NCBI GenBank assembly: GCA_004028745.1
Contig: RAZP01000034.1
Coordinates: 1-31,928, forward strand
Direction: 5' to 3'
Source of the DNA: Prosthecochloris sp.
Lineage (GTDB): Bacteria > Bacteroidota > Chlorobiia > Chlorobiales > Chlorobiaceae
DNA: 31,928 nucleotides
Positions 30,059-31,928 of the stretch are shown piece by piece. Below the pieces are notes generated by a model that had not been told where the DNA came from, did no database searches, and was given only the letters and a program-made list of their open reading frames with translations. The first letter of the stretch is position 1, and the number at the start of each line of letters is the position of its first letter. The position numbers and the translations under genes are program-made.

Positions 30059-31159
30059 TTACCTGTCCATCATTTCGGTAAACAGGCTGAACAGGTAGTG
30101 CGAATCATGTGGACCAGGTGCGGCTTCAGGGTGATACTGCACGGAAAAACAAGGCAGCTCACGGTGCCGGACGCCTTCAACGGTATTATCGTAAAGATTG
30201 AGGTGGGTGAGCTCGAGCTCTTCCGGGAGGGAGTCTATCTCGACAGAAAAGCCATGGTTCTGGGAAGTGATCTCGATTGATTGAGTCGAGAGGTGCTTGA
30301 CTGGGTGATTGCTTCCGTGATGGCCGAATTTCAGTTTGTATGTGCTGGCACCGAAAGCCAATGAAAGAAGCTGATGCCCTAAGCATATACCGAATATCGG
30401 CAGGGGGCCTGACGAGTTGTTATGACGTGTCAGGTTTCTGATCGTGTCGATCGCATACGTTACCGCAAACGGGTCGCCGGGTCCATTTGAAAGGAACACT
30501 CCGTCAGGGTTCAGTTTCAGGGCTTCCTCGGCTGTCGTACTTGCATTGAGTACCGTAACGCGGCACTCTGCATCCTGCAGCATTCTCAGGATATTTCGTT
30601 TGATGCCGTAATCATAGGCAACAACGTGGTATTTTGCATCCGGGCAATCCACTGTGTAACTATCAGACGTGCTGACCTTTTTGACAAGGTCGAGTCCGGT
30701 CATTTCAGGTGTTTTCAGAGCCTTTTCCCGCAAGCTTTTTTCATCATGGTCAAACGTTGAGATGAAGCCTCTCATGGCACCTTTTTCCCGGATTTCACGA
30801 ACCAGCTTTCTTGTATCAATTCCAGCCAGGCCCATAACTTTTGATGCCTTGAGGTAGTCGCCCAGGCTCCCGGTTGCTGCGTAGTTGCTGTGCAGATTGG
30901 ACGCTTCACGAACGATGAGCGCTGACGCCCAGATTTTTTCAGACTCTTCATCTGCCTTGTTGACACCGTAATTGCCGATAAGAGGGTAGGTCATTACCAC
31001 CATTTGTCCTGCATAAGAGGGGTCGGTAAGGATTTCCTGGTATCCTGTGTGTGAGGTGTTGAAAACCACTTCTCCGGCTGCTTCGCCAACATGTCCGAAC
31101 GCTTTGCCTTTATAGACCGAACCGTTTTCCAAAACCAATGTTGCGGGTGTGGACTGCAT
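30059..31159 (-). CDS. carA: Carbamoyl-phosphate synthase small (glutaminase) subunit
   Basis: This 366-residue protein has the class I glutamine amidotransferase core in its C-terminal half: nucleophile Cys259 in GICLGHQLL, and His343 and Glu345 in QYHPEAAPGPHD. The N-terminal CarA-specific domain (LVLENGSVYKGKAFG, FNTSHTGYQEILTDPSYAGQ) is intact. CarA hydrolyses glutamine and passes ammonia to CarB for carbamoyl phosphate, used in pyrimidine and arginine synthesis. CarB is not adjacent. It starts 9 bp after yajC on the same strand. The end is followed by copy C of the dispersed repeat. Confidence 0.97.
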   Translation of the reverse strand: MQSTPATLVLENGSVYKGKAFGHVGEAAGEVVFNTSHTGYQEILTDPSYAGQMVVMTYPLIGNYGVNKADEESEKIWASALIVREASNLHSNYAATGSLGDYLKASKVMGLAGIDTRKLVREIREKGAMRGFISTFDHDEKSLREKALKTPEMTGLDLVKKVSTSDSYTVDCPDAKYHVVAYDYGIKRNILRMLQDAECRVTVLNASTTAEEALKLNPDGVFLSNGPGDPFAVTYAIDTIRNLTRHNNSSGPLPIFGICLGHQLLSLAFGASTYKLKFGHHGSNHPVKHLSTQSIEITSQNHGFSVEIDSLPEELELTHLNLYDNTVEGVRHRELPCFSVQYHPEAAPGPHDSHYLFSLFTEMMDR

Positions 31160-31168
31160 ATATTTTTT

Positions 31169-31522
31169 CTAATCCTTGCTCGTAAGTTTCTCGCCTGTTT
31201 CCTGTTTTTCAGTGGTTGCGATTGCGCTGCGGTCAAACTTTATTTTCAAGTTGTCTGCAACCTGCACTAAAACGGTTTTTTTCTCTGAATCGATCCCTGC
31301 AACGGTTCCGTGCATGCCTCCGATGGTAACAACTTTGTCTCCCCGCTTCAGGCTTTCAAGCACCTTCTCGCGTTCTTTTTGTTTTTTCTGCTGCGGGCGG
31401 ATGAGAAATAAGTAGAAAACAACAGCAATAAGAATGAAGGGGATGAACTGAATCATCGGGTTTGGAGCTTCTCCGCCGGCAGGCGGAGCGAAAAGAAGAA
31501 GTGAAAATATGAAATTGTACAT
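31169..31522 (-). CDS. yajC: Preprotein translocase subunit YajC
   Basis: This 117-residue protein has one membrane helix (about 23-42: PMIQFIPFILIAVVFYLFLI), the RPQQKKQKE box and the GDKVVTIGGMHGTVAGI core typical of YajC, an accessory of the SecDF-YajC complex. The frame can be extended nine codons to a GTG at 31549, but ATG 31522 gives the normal start. It lies between tsaD and carA in the same direction. Confidence 0.94.
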   Translation of the reverse strand: MYNFIFSLLLFAPPAGGEAPNPMIQFIPFILIAVVFYLFLIRPQQKKQKEREKVLESLKRGDKVVTIGGMHGTVAGIDSEKKTVLVQVADNLKIKFDRSAIATTEKQETGEKLTSKD

Positions 31523-31677
31523 GGCATCGTTGTAATTGTTGACAAGCACCGGCTCTCAAAAGCCAAAAGATAACGTATTCATACAACTAATTCAATGAGA
31601 AGTTTAGGGGCGGTCCGATTACCGCTTCGCTGAGTACGAGTACGATAACATCGGGATTTCCCCAGAAAACCGGGCAA

Positions 31678-31717
31678 CTCAACACTTCAACACTTCAACA
31701 ACTCAACGACTCAACAA
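31678..31717. repeat. Octamer minisatellite, five units, overlapping the tsaD stop
   Basis: Five 8-bp units: CTCAACAC, TTCAACAC, TTCAACAA, CTCAACGA and CTCAACAA. The last unit includes the complement of the tsaD stop codon (31711-31713), so the array begins inside the end of that gene and runs toward yajC. The same motif repeats three times at 15027-15050. Confidence 0.8.
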
Positions 31718-31928
31718 GAGTCAAAGCTTGCAAAGGGTGCAACATCGTAGTTGTTCGTGGTTGTCAGGCCGTGGGACAGCTTGAGTCCGGCCAGTGTGGC
31801 GATCATGGCAGCATTGTCGGTCGAATATACTGCTTTGGGGATATACACACGTATACCGTGTGCCGTACAGACAGCCTCCATTTTTTTTCTCAGTCCCGAA
31901 TTTGCGCTGACGCCCCCTGCTATCGATA
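31711..31928 (-). CDS. tsaD: tRNA threonylcarbamoyladenosine synthase component TsaD, C-terminal part (start outside window)
   Basis: The frame is open to the window edge. The translated end reads IAGGVSANSGLRKKMEA, then YIPKAVYSTDNAAMIATLAG and a stop at 31711. This matches the C-terminal Kae1/TsaD signatures GGVxANxxLR and YxTDNAAMIA. TsaD forms t6A at position 37 of ANN-decoding tRNAs together with TsaB, TsaC and TsaE. About 72 codons are visible of a usual 330-350. The tail (DVAPFASFDSC) ends inside the octamer repeat, so the repeat sets the last codons and the stop. Confidence 0.93.
   Translation of the reverse strand, partial: SIAGGVSANSGLRKKMEAVCTAHGIRVYIPKAVYSTDNAAMIATLAGLKLSHGLTTTNNYDVAPFASFDSC

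Overview
The window looks like chromosomal DNA from a green sulfur bacterium (Chlorobiaceae). The best single clue is a tandem pair of genes for small monohaem cytochromes whose mature sequence closely resembles Chlorobium cytochrome c-555. A polysulfide-reductase-like complex and a radical SAM/B12-type protein fit the same assignment. A full Na+-translocating NADH:quinone oxidoreductase operon (nqrABCDEF) and a BASS-type, probably Na+-coupled, transporter hint at a saline or marine lineage such as Prosthecochloris. That last step is inference. Both ends of the window cut through genes: an Acg-like nitroreductase at the left and tsaD at the right.

Layout. 1-4827 (+): accessory stress or housekeeping genes, namely the Acg-like nitroreductase, an overlapping DUF2461 / alpha-toroid protein / DinB-like trio, an HdeD-like membrane protein, a DUF202 protein and a SOUL-type lipoprotein. 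4953-8734 (-): a three-subunit molybdopterin oxidoreductase of the Psr/Phs type (catalytic, four-cluster FeS, NrfD anchor). 8735-9254: an AT-rich divergent intergenic region. 9255-14935 (+): nqrABCDEF. 15088-17121 (-): a universal stress protein, a MobB-MobA fusion, a small coupled ORF and a PMP3-like peptide. 17360-18332 (+): a lysine-rich hypothetical protein and an RsbRD-N-type protein. 18381-23138 (+): a glycerophosphodiester phosphodiesterase, then moaA, a moaC-moaB/mogA fusion, moeA, moaD and moaE. 23169-25607 (-): batD-like, proC and SemiSWEET-like genes. 25785-26693 (+): the BASS transporter. 26778-29793 (-): soluble c-555, lipoprotein c-555, the radical SAM protein and a TPR (BatC-like) protein. 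30059-31928 (-): carA, yajC and tsaD.

How it fits together. The Psr-like enzyme needs a bis-MGD cofactor, and the window encodes most of the route to it: MoaA and MoaC make cPMP, MoaD/E make molybdopterin, MogA/MoeA insert Mo, and MobA/MobB attach the nucleotide. The Psr-like complex and Nqr both meet the quinone pool, and their operons are transcribed divergently from one shared region. Cytochrome c-555 is the periplasmic electron carrier of this group.

The most unusual DNA-level structure is a dispersed MITE-like element present in three copies. One is intact with perfect 17-bp terminal inverted repeats, one is truncated, and one carries three small palindromes inside it. An octameric minisatellite motif (xTCAACxx) occurs at two places, and one array overlaps the tsaD stop codon. 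I saw no rRNA, tRNA, CRISPR array or insertion sequence with a transposase. I did not find a clear undescribed multi-gene defence or biosynthetic system. The candidates worth checking are listed as findings.
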